Positions 1-6,220 are shown, counted from the stretch's first letter. The stretch is DNA of 11,257 nt from Saprospiraceae bacterium (GCA_023299965.1 JALZVN010000415.1:1-11257); one strand, 5' to 3'. Made by a program: numbers and translations. Notes: generated by a model from the sequence alone, not told the origin.

Positions 1-340
1 CTTTAGTGTACTTTCTTCTTATTTTTGACATAATGATAAATTTAAACAATTATTTAATAGTTTAACTTATCTTAATGTACACTTTAATGAGGAGTTCCAC
101 ATTCGATCATTTTGACTTATTTAACATTTACAATTTTTACAATTGGAATCTACTAAATGTTATGTTATGTTATGTTATGTTAGACTAATCCAAAATTATA
201 TCCAGGTGTATAATTAAATTCAACTCTTTGCTTACGCAAAATTTTTTTTTGCAAAACTTGCACAATATCGACTGGCATCGAACTTGGAAGTTTCTTTTTT
301 TTTGGCAAAAAAAATTTCTGCAAACCTGTAATAAGCATAT
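1..340. other. AT-rich non-coding region downstream of the DAHP synthase gene
   Basis: No credible coding region is seen on either strand. The stretch is very AT-rich. It contains a pentanucleotide tandem repeat (157-182) and two A/T homopolymer motifs: GCAAAA followed by a T run and GC (236-252), and a T run, GGC, then an A run (about 294-314). These can fold into weak A-T hairpins. None has the GC stem plus T tail expected of an intrinsic terminator for the minus-strand gene ending at 341. Confidence 0.6.
157..182. repeat. ATGTT pentanucleotide microsatellite (five tandem copies)
   Basis: Five perfect head-to-tail copies of ATGTT run from 157 to 181 and are followed by A. The repeat lies between genes, about 160 bp past the stop of the minus-strand DAHP synthase gene, so any copy-number change would not shift a reading frame inside this window. 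If an off-window gene to the left is transcribed leftward, the repeat could lie in its promoter region, but that is not visible here. Confidence 0.9.
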
Positions 341-1405
341 TTAGTTTTTCATTACTTGTTCTTGCTGATCAATACTTTCGTCATGGATGGCTTGCAGATA
401 TCTCATGATAAATGCTTCGTTCAGTGCGAGATCCTCTGCTTTTCCGGTACTTCTTTTGATGATTTCATTCCATCTTTTCCACTGCAGAATAGTGATATTA
501 TTTTCGCGTTTATATTTACCTATCTCTCTCGCAATTTTCATTCTATTGCTAAGGAGGTTTAAAAGTTCCTCATCGATATGATCGATTTCTGCTCTTAGAT
601 ATTCTAATTGGGTCTGATGCGATAAGTGATCTTGAGAATCATCTCTAACTACAAGCTCGGACAACATATCATCTAATCGCGAAGGAGTAATTTGTTGAGC
701 AGCATCACTCCAGGCATCATCTGGGGTAATGTGGGACTCTATCATCAAGCCATCAAAGTCTAGGTTCAGCGCCTTTTGAGAAACGTCTTTCAAGATATCT
801 CTACGTCCACAGATGTGGCTTGGATCACAGATCATCGGGATATTAGGATTCTGCCTTTTGAATTCAATAGCAATCTGCCATTGTGGTCGATTGCGGTAAT
901 ATTTTTCTCCAAGATTGCTAAATCCACGATGGATGACAGCAATGTTCTCTATGCCTGCTTTTTTGATTCGTTCTACAGATCCTATCCACAGGGCTAAGTC
1001 AGGATTGATAGGATTCTTTACCATAACAGGAATATCCACCCCTTTGAGTGAATCTGCAATTTCTTGCACTGCAAATGGATTCACAGTGGTACGTGCACCA
1101 ATCCAAAGCACATCTATACCAGCTTTTAAACATAATTCGACATGTTTAGCTTTTGCCACCTCTACGGTAACTGGCAGGTTCGTTTGCTGCTTTACCTCTT
1201 GCAGCCAAGGTAAACCTTCAGCCCCGACCCCTTCGAAAGAACCTGGACTGGTCCGTGGTTTCCAAATGCCTGCTCTAAGCATATCTACTTTCCCAAGCTT
1301 CGACAATTGGGTACAAGTCTCTAATACTTGAGTGCGTGTCTCCGCACTACATGGACCTGCGATAATGAAAGGTTGATCTTTCTTGTGAAATATTCCTTTA
1401 CTCAT
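341..1405 (-). CDS. Bifunctional DAHP synthase / chorismate mutase
   Basis: This 354-residue cytoplasmic enzyme should condense phosphoenolpyruvate and erythrose 4-phosphate to DAHP, the first shikimate-pathway step, and convert chorismate to prephenate. The DAHP synthase domain (about residues 10-250) is of the short type I-beta/KDO8P-synthase-like class. It shows IAGPCSAE (15-22), KPR (49-51) within RAGIWKPRTSPGSFEG, VKNP (129-132), IHRGFS (158-163), CDPSHICGRRD (193-203) and IESH (222-225). An AroQ-type helical chorismate mutase follows (about 262-345), with R271, R288, K299 and R311 at the spacing of the E. coli AroQ active-site residues. Q308 stands where E. coli has Asp48. The order synthase-then-mutase is that of the Bacteroidota fusions, the reverse of the Bacillus one; in the Prevotella enzyme prephenate acts through the mutase domain as feedback inhibitor. 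The start at 1405 directly precedes the conserved N-terminus. No Shine-Dalgarno sequence is seen. No other aromatic gene is adjacent. Confidence 0.95.
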   Translation of the reverse strand: MSKGIFHKKDQPFIIAGPCSAETRTQVLETCTQLSKLGKVDMLRAGIWKPRTSPGSFEGVGAEGLPWLQEVKQQTNLPVTVEVAKAKHVELCLKAGIDVLWIGARTTVNPFAVQEIADSLKGVDIPVMVKNPINPDLALWIGSVERIKKAGIENIAVIHRGFSNLGEKYYRNRPQWQIAIEFKRQNPNIPMICDPSHICGRRDILKDVSQKALNLDFDGLMIESHITPDDAWSDAAQQITPSRLDDMLSELVVRDDSQDHLSHQTQLEYLRAEIDHIDEELLNLLSNRMKIAREIGKYKRENNITILQWKRWNEIIKRSTGKAEDLALNEAFIMRYLQAIHDESIDQQEQVMKN

Positions 1406-1595
1406 AAACTTGTTCTGTAATTAACTGACCATTAAATTTTAATGTTCTTACAATCCGATTGCAAAATAGTTTAACATTTCATACTTCTAAATGCAAGGGA
1501 CTATTGGGCGCCTCTATTGACCCCATTCATGATGCAAATGTATACATATCATCTCAGTGGTAAGTATCAAATACTCTTGATAATACAAAATATTT

Positions 1596-1745
1596 TTGGA
1601 CTAGCGATGAGGAAGGGTGAACCCGTAGGGTGAAGACATCGACCTTTTCGGGAGGTGGCCGAGCGCACAGCGAGCTCTGTATCGTAGCGCCTCCCATTAT
1701 GATAGGCTATGCCTTTCGCATAGCCTATCATAATGGGAGGAGGCC
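1596..1745. repeat. Candidate repetitive/structured intergenic element
   Basis: About 150 bp are visibly richer in G+C than the surrounding intergenic DNA and are dense in inverted repeats. These include GGGT/ACCC pairs around 1616-1631, GGGAGGTG (1650-1657) opposite CGCCTCCC (1688-1695), GAGC/GCTC within 1661-1677, and a perfect 23-bp stem-loop at 1690-1740. There is no T run after the hairpin on either strand, so it is not a standard terminator. The composition and layout resemble dispersed REP/MITE-like intergenic elements. That it is repeated elsewhere is an inference; only one copy is in this window. The ends given are approximate. Confidence 0.45.
1690..1740. repeat. Perfect 23-bp inverted repeat with 5-nt loop
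   Basis: The left arm at 1690-1712 and the right arm at 1718-1740 are exact reverse complements, separated by CTTTC (1713-1717). As RNA from either strand this would form a very stable 23-bp hairpin. The arms begin with CCTCCCATTATG and the structure sits about 100 bp upstream of the UbiD start. Because both strands carry the same arm, short open frames on the two strands both read PPIMIGYA, which is a by-product of the palindrome. Confidence 0.95.
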
Positions 1746-1838
1746 CCAAATCAAACAAACATCAACAAAAAGTTTAGCGCTTCGAATTCAACTCTATCTG
1801 CAATTTGCTGTTATATTAGCGATTGTCAAAGACACGTT

Positions 1839-3671
1839 ATGAAGTATAAAAGTATGCGCGATTGCGCTAAGGATTTAGAGAAAAATGGACACCTCAAGCG
1901 GGTTTCTGTAGAGGTTGATGCGAACCTAGAAATGGGGGAAATACATCGTAGAGTCTATGATGCAAAAGGACCTGCATTGCTTTTTGAGAAGGTCAAAGGA
2001 AGCCCTTTTCAGGCGATTAGTAATATCTATGGAACGGAGGCTCGAACAGATTTTATCTTTAGAAATACTATCGGTAAAACTAAAAAAGTCATTGAATTAA
2101 AAGCGGATCCTACCAATTTTTTGAAAAACCCTTTGTCTTACCTTTCAGCGCCGTTTACGGCCCTGAAAGCGCTACCAAAGAAACAGTGGTTTGGTGCTCC
2201 GATAAAATATGCTGAAACGACTATAGATAAGCTGCCACAGGTCGTATCCTGGCCTATGGATGGAGGAGGATTTGTGACCTTGCCACAAGTAATGACTATG
2301 CCTCCAAAGTCCAAAAATATAATGGAATCTAACTTGGGAATGTATCGTATCCAGTTGACAGGAAACGACTATAAGGCGAATAAAGAGATCGGGCTGCACT
2401 ATCAAATCCATAGAGGGATAGGTGTACATCACACGATGTATAATGAACTGGAGGATGAGTTTCATGCTTCTGTATTTGTAGGAGGATTGCCTTCGCATGC
2501 TTTTGCTGCTATCATGCCGATGCCTGAAGGATTGAGTGAGTTGACCTTTGCGGGAATGCTTGGCGGCAGACGGTTTAGATATCTGTATGAAGGAGGAAAT
2601 GTGCTGAGTGCAGATGCGGATTTTTGTATCACTGGAGTGATAAGAAAAAAGGAAAAAAAACCGGAGGGCCCTTTTGGGGATCATCTTGGGTACTACAGCC
2701 TGCAACATGATTTTCCAGTAATGGATGTCAAAAAAGTGTACCATAGAAAAGATCCGCTGTGGCACTTCACCATAGTGGGTCGACCTCCACAGGAAGATAG
2801 TAGTTTTGGATATTTGATCCACAAACTGGTAAAGCCACTGATGCATCAGGAGTTTCCTGGAGTGAAAGAAATACATGCCGTGGATGCTGCTGGAGTACAT
2901 CCACTATTACTTGCCATAGGGAGTGAGCGCTATATGCCGTTTAGGGATAAAAAGCCGGAAGAAATCTTGACACAAGCCAATAGAATCATTGGCAGTGGGC
3001 AGACTTCTCTAGCTAAGTTTTTGATCATTTCGAATCATGCGGATAATCCTAACCTACACTGTCATGATATTGCAGACTTTTTTACGCATGTGTTGGAAAG
3101 GGTGGACTGGAACAGAGATCTGCACTTTCAGACCAATACCACAATGGATACGCTGGACTATTCGGGAACGGATTGGAATGCTGGCAGCAAGGTTGTAATC
3201 GCCGCAGTTGGTGAAAAAAGAAGGACTTTGTCAACGGAGATACCAGGTAACTTAAGCCTTCCAAACGGGTTCTCCAAGCCACTCATCGTCGGTCCTGGCA
3301 TCTTGGCTATAAGTAGCCCTAATTTTGAAAAAGAGACTTACCAATCGGATGTATCGGCTATAGGCGAGGCGCTGAAAAGCATTGATCCTGATAAATACCC
3401 GATGGTCATCTTAACGGAAGATAGTGCGTTCCTAAGTGCGGAGTTGAACAACTTTCTGTGGGCGACATTCACGCGAGCGAATCCATCTCATGACATCCAT
3501 GGAGTGAACTCTTACGTGGAGCATAAACATTGGGGCTGTAGGGGGTCTCTCATCATAGATGCGAGAATAAAGCCGCATCATGCTCCTCCTTTGATTCGAG
3601 ATGAAGCAATAGCTAATAAAGTGGATATGATGATGCAACCTGGTGGTACATTGGCTCATTTACTTTCATAG
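1839..3671 (+). CDS. UbiD-family prenylated-FMN-dependent decarboxylase
   Basis: This 610-residue cytoplasmic protein belongs to the UbiD family of reversible (de)carboxylases acting on aromatic or alpha,beta-unsaturated acids with prenylated FMN, which is supplied by a UbiX-type prenyltransferase not present here. Family hallmarks are visible: N165 and R170 in NLGMYRIQ (metal/cofactor site), HYQIHRG (188-194), and PEGPFGDHLGYY (275-286), giving the catalytic triad R170, E276 and D281 with the E-to-D spacing of five seen in UbiD. The N-terminus (RDCAKDLEKNGHL, then EMGEIHRRV) and the C-terminal PGGTLAHLLS are those of full-length bacterial homologues, so the gene looks intact. Members of the family act in quinone biosynthesis (ubiquinone, or menaquinone by the futalosine route) or aromatic acid metabolism; no quinone gene is adjacent, so the substrate is open. 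ATG 1839 was chosen because it precedes the conserved N-terminus. Met6 is an alternative. Confidence 0.93.
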   Translation: MKYKSMRDCAKDLEKNGHLKRVSVEVDANLEMGEIHRRVYDAKGPALLFEKVKGSPFQAISNIYGTEARTDFIFRNTIGKTKKVIELKADPTNFLKNPLSYLSAPFTALKALPKKQWFGAPIKYAETTIDKLPQVVSWPMDGGGFVTLPQVMTMPPKSKNIMESNLGMYRIQLTGNDYKANKEIGLHYQIHRGIGVHHTMYNELEDEFHASVFVGGLPSHAFAAIMPMPEGLSELTFAGMLGGRRFRYLYEGGNVLSADADFCITGVIRKKEKKPEGPFGDHLGYYSLQHDFPVMDVKKVYHRKDPLWHFTIVGRPPQEDSSFGYLIHKLVKPLMHQEFPGVKEIHAVDAAGVHPLLLAIGSERYMPFRDKKPEEILTQANRIIGSGQTSLAKFLIISNHADNPNLHCHDIADFFTHVLERVDWNRDLHFQTNTTMDTLDYSGTDWNAGSKVVIAAVGEKRRTLSTEIPGNLSLPNGFSKPLIVGPGILAISSPNFEKETYQSDVSAIGEALKSIDPDKYPMVILTEDSAFLSAELNNFLWATFTRANPSHDIHGVNSYVEHKHWGCRGSLIIDARIKPHHAPPLIRDEAIANKVDMMMQPGGTLAHLLS

Positions 3672-3688
3672 AAGCATCTATATTTTTC

Positions 3689-3744
3689 TTAGTACATTTG
3701 GTATCTAATACCATTTGAAATATAAAATGGTATAAAAGTACTAA
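3689..3744. repeat. Nested inverted repeat between UbiD and the membrane-protein gene
   Basis: Outer arms TTAGTAC (3689-3695) and GTACTAA (3738-3744) enclose inner arms ATACCATTT (3708-3716) and AAATGGTAT (3725-3733), all perfect complements. GGTAT/ATACC (3700-3704 and 3708-3712) offers a competing small hairpin. The element lies 18 bp after the UbiD stop and 12 bp before the next start codon. It could be a weak terminator, an operator or a small repeat. A TACATTTG match to the Bacteroidota -7 box (3693-3700) overlaps the left side but has no clear -33 element. The string ATACCATTTGAA recurs at 5347-5358. Confidence 0.7.
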
Positions 3745-3756
3745 ACACCACTGCTG

Positions 3757-4431
3757 ATGTCATCTACTCCAGGTCGCTCAACGAATGAGCAACTTATCAT
3801 TTCGTTTTTAAGCATTCGTAAGGCGATTGGAATCTTAGGACTAGTTCTCCCATTTGCCTTATTATTTGGCACCCTTCTTTTGAAAGATTGTGATGAAATC
3901 CAGGGAAGTATCAGCGCCTACTACTATACAGACATGCGAAACGTTTTTGTAGGAATACTGTCGGTGGTTGCGTTCTATTTATTTAGCTATAATGGCTATG
4001 ATCGCAAGGATAGGATACTGAGTGCATTTTGTGGTTTGGCAAGTTTGGGTGTTGCTTTTCTCCCGACTTCTGTGGTACCCCCATTGACTGCTTGTGTAAA
4101 CGAAGAAGTACCAGATAGTATCATCAGTACCTTTCACTTTATTTCTGCCGCTGGGTTCTTTTTGATTTCTGCCTATGTCTCTATCGTGCAATTTACTAAA
4201 GGAAGTCCCTCTCCTACTTCACAAAAATTAAAACGCAATATGGCATATCGATCAGCAGGAGTTGTCATGATTTTTTGCATCGTACTTATAGGCATTTACA
4301 TTGCTTTGCTAGAGCATAAGTATCCTAACTTGGCAACATTCAAGCCTATATTTTGGCTAGAGACTTTCGCACTTTGGGCTTTTGGAATCTCTTGGCTTAT
4401 TAAAGGTGAGTTTTTATTGGAAGATAGTTGA
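3757..4431 (+). CDS. Six-helix integral membrane protein of unknown function
   Basis: I do not recognise the function of this 224-residue protein. Hydrophobic segments at about residues 23-42, 63-78, 87-104, 122-145, 166-185 and 199-215 predict six membrane helices. Basic loops (YDRKDR 81-86 and KLKRN 157-161) put the second and fourth loops, and so both termini, in the cytoplasm. The first and third loops face outside and each carry one cysteine (C45 in KDCDE, C113 in TACVNEE), which could form a disulfide. The segment SISAYYYTDMRNVFVGIL (51-68) looks like a conserved signature and recalls small bacterial membrane proteins of the DUF998 kind, though this is memory of family style, not a search result. 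No catalytic motif is visible. It lies 85 bp after UbiD on the same strand, with an inverted repeat between, so co-transcription is uncertain. Confidence 0.85.
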   Translation: MSSTPGRSTNEQLIISFLSIRKAIGILGLVLPFALLFGTLLLKDCDEIQGSISAYYYTDMRNVFVGILSVVAFYLFSYNGYDRKDRILSAFCGLASLGVAFLPTSVVPPLTACVNEEVPDSIISTFHFISAAGFFLISAYVSIVQFTKGSPSPTSQKLKRNMAYRSAGVVMIFCIVLIGIYIALLEHKYPNLATFKPIFWLETFALWAFGISWLIKGEFLLEDS

Positions 4432-4509
4432 CGAGAAATAGAAATATCCCATGACAGCTATTAACTTTATAAATCTTTAAAAAAATTAACCACATAAATT
4501 TTTAAAAGT

Positions 4510-5259
4510 ATGAGATTACTTGTAAGTATATTTTTATTTAACCTTGTCTGCATATCCAATGTGCTTGTAGCGCAAACTAATGTTGGTGTCGTAATCAATG
4601 AATTGATGGCTGATAATGCCTCCGCCGTTATGGATGAAGCTGGAGATTTTGATGACTGGATAGAATTATACAACAATCTAGATGTTCCCATGAATTTGTC
4701 TGGTTATGGTCTTTCGGATGATGAATCAGAATTGGGAAAATTTATCATTCCTGATGGTACTACTATCGAAGAAAATGGATACTTGATAATTTGGGCGGAT
4801 GACGACCAGAAGCAAGGACCGCTTCATGCACAATTCAAACTCTCAGCAGGTGGAGAGGCTCTATTTTTGACTGATCCTGCAAATAATATTATCGATCAAA
4901 TAGTATTTGAAGAGCAAGTAGAAGATATGTCCTTAGCTAGAGAACCTAATGGTACAGGTCCCTTTGTCATAAAACCGCATAGCTTTAATACTGATAATGA
5001 TATTGATGTGTCTACGCTATCTGCCATTCCAGTCTCTGTTTCTTTTTTTCCAAATCCAACAAGAGATTTGTTAAGAATTGATCTGGGAGCTATAGCACAT
5101 GGAAAAAGAATAAGCCTAATCAATCTGGAGGGAAAAGTAGCTATTGAAACAGTAGCTAATAGTTCGATTTTGGATTTAGATATGAGCGCACTTTCTCACG
5201 GAAATTATATCCTCCAAATAGAAGGATATCAAGGCACGCTTATTCAAAAAGTGGACTAA
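4510..5259 (+). CDS. Secreted lamin-tail-domain protein with T9SS sorting domain
   Basis: This 249-residue protein is predicted to be exported by Sec and then delivered to the cell surface or medium by the type IX secretion system. A signal peptide covers about residues 1-21 (hydrophobic core LVSIFLFNLVCI, probable cleavage before Q22 in LVAQ). Residues about 25-158 form a lamin-tail (LTD) domain: VVINELMADN, then DFDDWIELYNN, then LSGYGLSDD, then LIIWADDD, then LAREPNGTGPF. These are the regular landmarks of bacterial LTDs. A linker leads to a type A T9SS C-terminal domain (about 175-249) with FFPNPTRDLLRIDL, ISLINLEGKV, LDMSALSHGNYILQI and a final LIQKVD strand. There is no enzyme domain between, so LTD is the only cargo. 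Bacterial LTDs are usually appended to nucleases or adhesive proteins; a binding role is inferred. The terminator after it suggests it ends its transcription unit. Confidence 0.93.
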   Translation: MRLLVSIFLFNLVCISNVLVAQTNVGVVINELMADNASAVMDEAGDFDDWIELYNNLDVPMNLSGYGLSDDESELGKFIIPDGTTIEENGYLIIWADDDQKQGPLHAQFKLSAGGEALFLTDPANNIIDQIVFEEQVEDMSLAREPNGTGPFVIKPHSFNTDNDIDVSTLSAIPVSVSFFPNPTRDLLRIDLGAIAHGKRISLINLEGKVAIETVANSSILDLDMSALSHGNYILQIEGYQGTLIQKVD

Positions 5260-5280
5260 GCAAGTTTGGATATTCCAAAT

Positions 5281-5318
5281 AAAAAAGCCCATCTTGCGTA
5301 TGCAAAATGGGCTTTTTT
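5281..5318. terminator. Bidirectional intrinsic terminator
   Basis: Arms AAAAAAGCCCAT (5281-5292) and ATGGGCTTTTTT (5307-5318) pair perfectly. An inner TTGC/GCAA stem (5294-5297 and 5302-5305) extends the hairpin across one C/A mismatch. The T run on one side and A run on the other make it effective in both directions. It sits 22 bp after the LTD/T9SS gene and can also stop minus-strand transcription from the lipoprotein region. A small TTTGGA/TCCAAA hairpin (5265-5279) precedes it. Confidence 0.93.
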
Positions 5319-5346
5319 ATTGATGTGGCTAAAAGCAGCTTACTTT

Positions 5347-5369
5347 ATACCATTTGAAGTTCAAAAATG
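5347..5369. repeat. Degraded copy of the ATACCATTTGAA palindrome
   Basis: ATACCATTTGAA at 5347-5358 matches 3708-3719 exactly. Here it is followed by G and TTCAAAAATG, which would complete a palindrome (CATTTGAA...TTCAAATG) apart from two extra A residues. It lies 28 bp after the terminator. A shared intergenic repeat or a regulatory site are both possible. Confidence 0.45.
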
Positions 5370-5395
5370 ACGCATATATTTTGATAGAAATAATC

Positions 5396-5418
5396 AACCT
5401 GCCTGCGGTAGGTAGGTT
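5396..5418. repeat. REP-like hairpin (AACCTGCCT / AGGTAGGTT)
   Basis: Arms AACCTGCCT (5396-5404) and AGGTAGGTT (5410-5418) pair over nine positions with one G-T wobble, around loop GCGGT. The CCTGCC...GGTAGG pattern resembles short palindromic repeats that I recall between genes in several Bacteroidota genomes. Only this copy is in the window and there is no REP-associated transposase here. A T run is missing, so it is unlikely to be a terminator. Confidence 0.6.
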
Positions 5419-5457
5419 AAAAATGCTCCAAATAGCTAAGGCTATTATACAGAGATC

Positions 5458-5577
5458 TTACATGCTGTCTCCAATTTTCGACAGCTCCCTTCCTATATTA
5501 ATCACCGAATCAATATTGCTGCGCAGCGGGCGTTCACCTCGACCTTGATCAATTCTATCTAAAATCTTGCACGCCAT
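5458..5577 (-). CDS. Candidate 39-residue small protein
   Basis: An ATG at 5577 opens a 39-codon frame ending with TAA at 5458-5460. The product begins MACKILDRIDQGRGERP and ends INIGRELSKIGDSM. It is soluble in character and charged, with no signal peptide or membrane segment; the spacing of I, L and V residues would suit two short amphipathic helices. It starts 18 nt after the stop of the lipoprotein gene on the same strand, a spacing that fits an operon partner. I know no family for it. The case rests on position and protein-like composition alone, so a chance frame remains possible. Confidence 0.4.
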   Translation of the reverse strand: MACKILDRIDQGRGERPLRSNIDSVINIGRELSKIGDSM

Positions 5578-5595
5578 TTTATACTACAAATAGTA

Positions 5596-6009
5596 TTACA
5601 TATTAGCTAGCACCGTAAAAGGTGCTCCTTGTAAGGTTCCATCTAGCATTAAATTGCTTTCAGAAACGCTCATATCTAGAGTATCCGATCCGATTTCTAT
5701 TCTACCACCATTATCTAAAACCTGATAACTAAGGGCTCTTGTAGACGAAGCTCCATCAATGGTTGTTATCGTTTCTTGGTAAGTACCAGATTCGTCTCCA
5801 TTGGAGTTAAAAGTAAGCATCAAAGCGGAATTGATAGTCCCTAGAGACTCTACTCCTGCTATTACAAACGAGCTTGCATTCCAATCTCCTTGAAGGTTGT
5901 CATTTGCAGAGGCATTTGTAGCATCATCCTCACCGCAAGACATAAATAGAGATGCGCAGGATACAATTAAAAGTGCCAAGATAAATTTAGGCGCTAAACG
6001 TGAAATCAT
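5596..6009 (-). CDS. Lipocalin-like surface lipoprotein
   Basis: This 137-residue protein has a lipoprotein signal: a hydrophobic stretch (about 8-23) ending in LFMSC, with C25 as the expected lipidation site. The following GEDD is the kind of acidic tail that in several Bacteroidota directs lipoproteins to the outer face of the outer membrane, so surface exposure is inferred. The rest (about 38-137) reads as a small beta-barrel of the lipocalin-like group common in this phylum: LQGDWNASSFVIAG, then LMLTFNSNGDESGTY, then a run of beta-prone segments ending LMLDGTLQGAPFTVL. The ligand is unknown. The start at 6009 gives a complete signal peptide with arginine and lysine ahead of the core. A good promoter lies 26 bp upstream, and the candidate small ORF at 5458-5577 follows closely. 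Confidence 0.85.
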   Translation of the reverse strand: MISRLAPKFILALLIVSCASLFMSCGEDDATNASANDNLQGDWNASSFVIAGVESLGTINSALMLTFNSNGDESGTYQETITTIDGASSTRALSYQVLDNGGRIEIGSDTLDMSVSESNLMLDGTLQGAPFTVLANM

Positions 6010-6034
6010 GTTTAAATTTTTGTGTAAAAAAATG

Positions 6035-6066
6035 CAAATCTAGCTAATAAACAAGTGAATATCAAC
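6035..6066 (-). promoter_or_regulatory. Bacteroidota-type promoter for the lipoprotein gene
   Basis: On the minus strand TAGATTTG (6042 to 6035) matches the Bacteroidota -7 consensus TAnnTTTG exactly. GTTG (6066 to 6063) is a one-mismatch -33 TTTG element at a 20-bp spacing. The -7 box ends 25 bp before the ATG at 6009, leaving a short leader. No ribosome-binding site is seen, as usual in this phylum. Confidence 0.55.
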
Positions 6067-6179
6067 TCAATAATGAAACAAAATGGACTTAGTAGGATAT
6101 TTTTTAATAAGTAAGATGTAGGATATGAATGAATTAAGATGAATATCTTTTATTTTGCCGTTTCATATTTAACTAATTC

Positions 6180-6205
6180 TCTAGATCATCGTTTGATAGT
6201 CTAGA
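6180..6205. promoter_or_regulatory. Imperfect palindrome just upstream of the GH31 gene
   Basis: TCTAGATCA (6180-6188) faces TGAT-AGT-CTAGA (6194-6205). The two sides are complementary apart from a 3-nt insertion (AGT). The element ends 15 bp before the GH31 start codon. It may be an operator for a sugar-responsive regulator or a leader hairpin; no regulator gene lies in the window. A TATTTTG string farther upstream (about 6152-6158) only partly matches a -7 box. Confidence 0.3.
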
Positions 6206-6220
6206 AAATCACGAGCTATT

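Larger units (their letters stand above)
1406..1838. other. Intergenic region between divergent genes, with a structured GC-rich island
   Basis: This 433-bp gap separates the divergently transcribed DAHP synthase (minus) and UbiD (plus) genes. It has three parts. The first is an AT-rich leader for the minus-strand gene (1406-1595), with a TACATTTG match to the Bacteroidota -7 consensus at 1535-1542 on the minus strand (no good -33 partner) and a 10-bp palindrome ATGTATACAT at 1538-1547. The second is a GC-richer structured island (about 1596-1745). The third is an AT-rich stretch (1746-1838) leading to the UbiD start, in which I see no convincing promoter. Short open frames in the island lack protein-like features. 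Confidence 0.55.
5319..5595. other. Intergenic stretch with REP-like hairpin and small-ORF candidate
   Basis: This interval lies between the bidirectional terminator and the end of the lipoprotein gene. It holds a degraded ACCATTT palindrome (5347-5369), a 9-bp hairpin (5396-5418) and a possible 39-codon minus-strand gene (5458-5577). A plus-strand open frame crossing the hairpin (5354-5548) has no protein-like features and is not annotated. Confidence 0.5.

Noticed and set aside
157..182. Tandem ATGTT repeat as a CRISPR-like array.
   Set aside because: The units are five bases long with no spacers; it is a simple microsatellite, and no cas genes are present.
236..320. A/T hairpins as a terminator for the minus-strand DAHP synthase gene.
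   Set aside because: The stems are almost pure A-T with no GC core and no proper T tail in the direction of transcription.
915..1331. A 138-codon plus-strand frame opposite the DAHP synthase gene.
   Set aside because: It is a shadow frame; the minus strand carries all conserved DAHP synthase motifs through this region.
1651..1694. tRNA-like start GGTGGCCGAGCG with a 7-bp stem GGAGGTG/CGCCTCC.
   Set aside because: Only about 45 nt lie within the stem, without recognisable anticodon or T arms; too short for any tRNA.
1567..1842. Short open frames on both strands of the structured island (1567-1758 minus and 1630-1842 plus), both reading PPIMIGYA.
   Set aside because: The shared peptide is only the 23-bp inverted repeat translated from both sides; there are no protein-like features, and the plus frame overlaps the UbiD start.
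2172..2900. A 242-codon minus-strand frame inside UbiD.
   Set aside because: It is antisense to a well-supported enzyme gene, rich in serine, histidine and tyrosine, and has no recognisable domain.
4549..4554. Cysteine 14 of the LTD/T9SS protein as a lipidation site.
   Set aside because: The preceding residues N-L-V do not form a lipobox, and a normal signal peptidase I site (LVAQ) follows.
5354..5548. A 64-codon plus-strand frame across the REP-like hairpin.
   Set aside because: It begins inside the degraded palindrome, reads through the hairpin and shows no domain, signal or operon context; the minus-strand 39-codon frame is more plausible.
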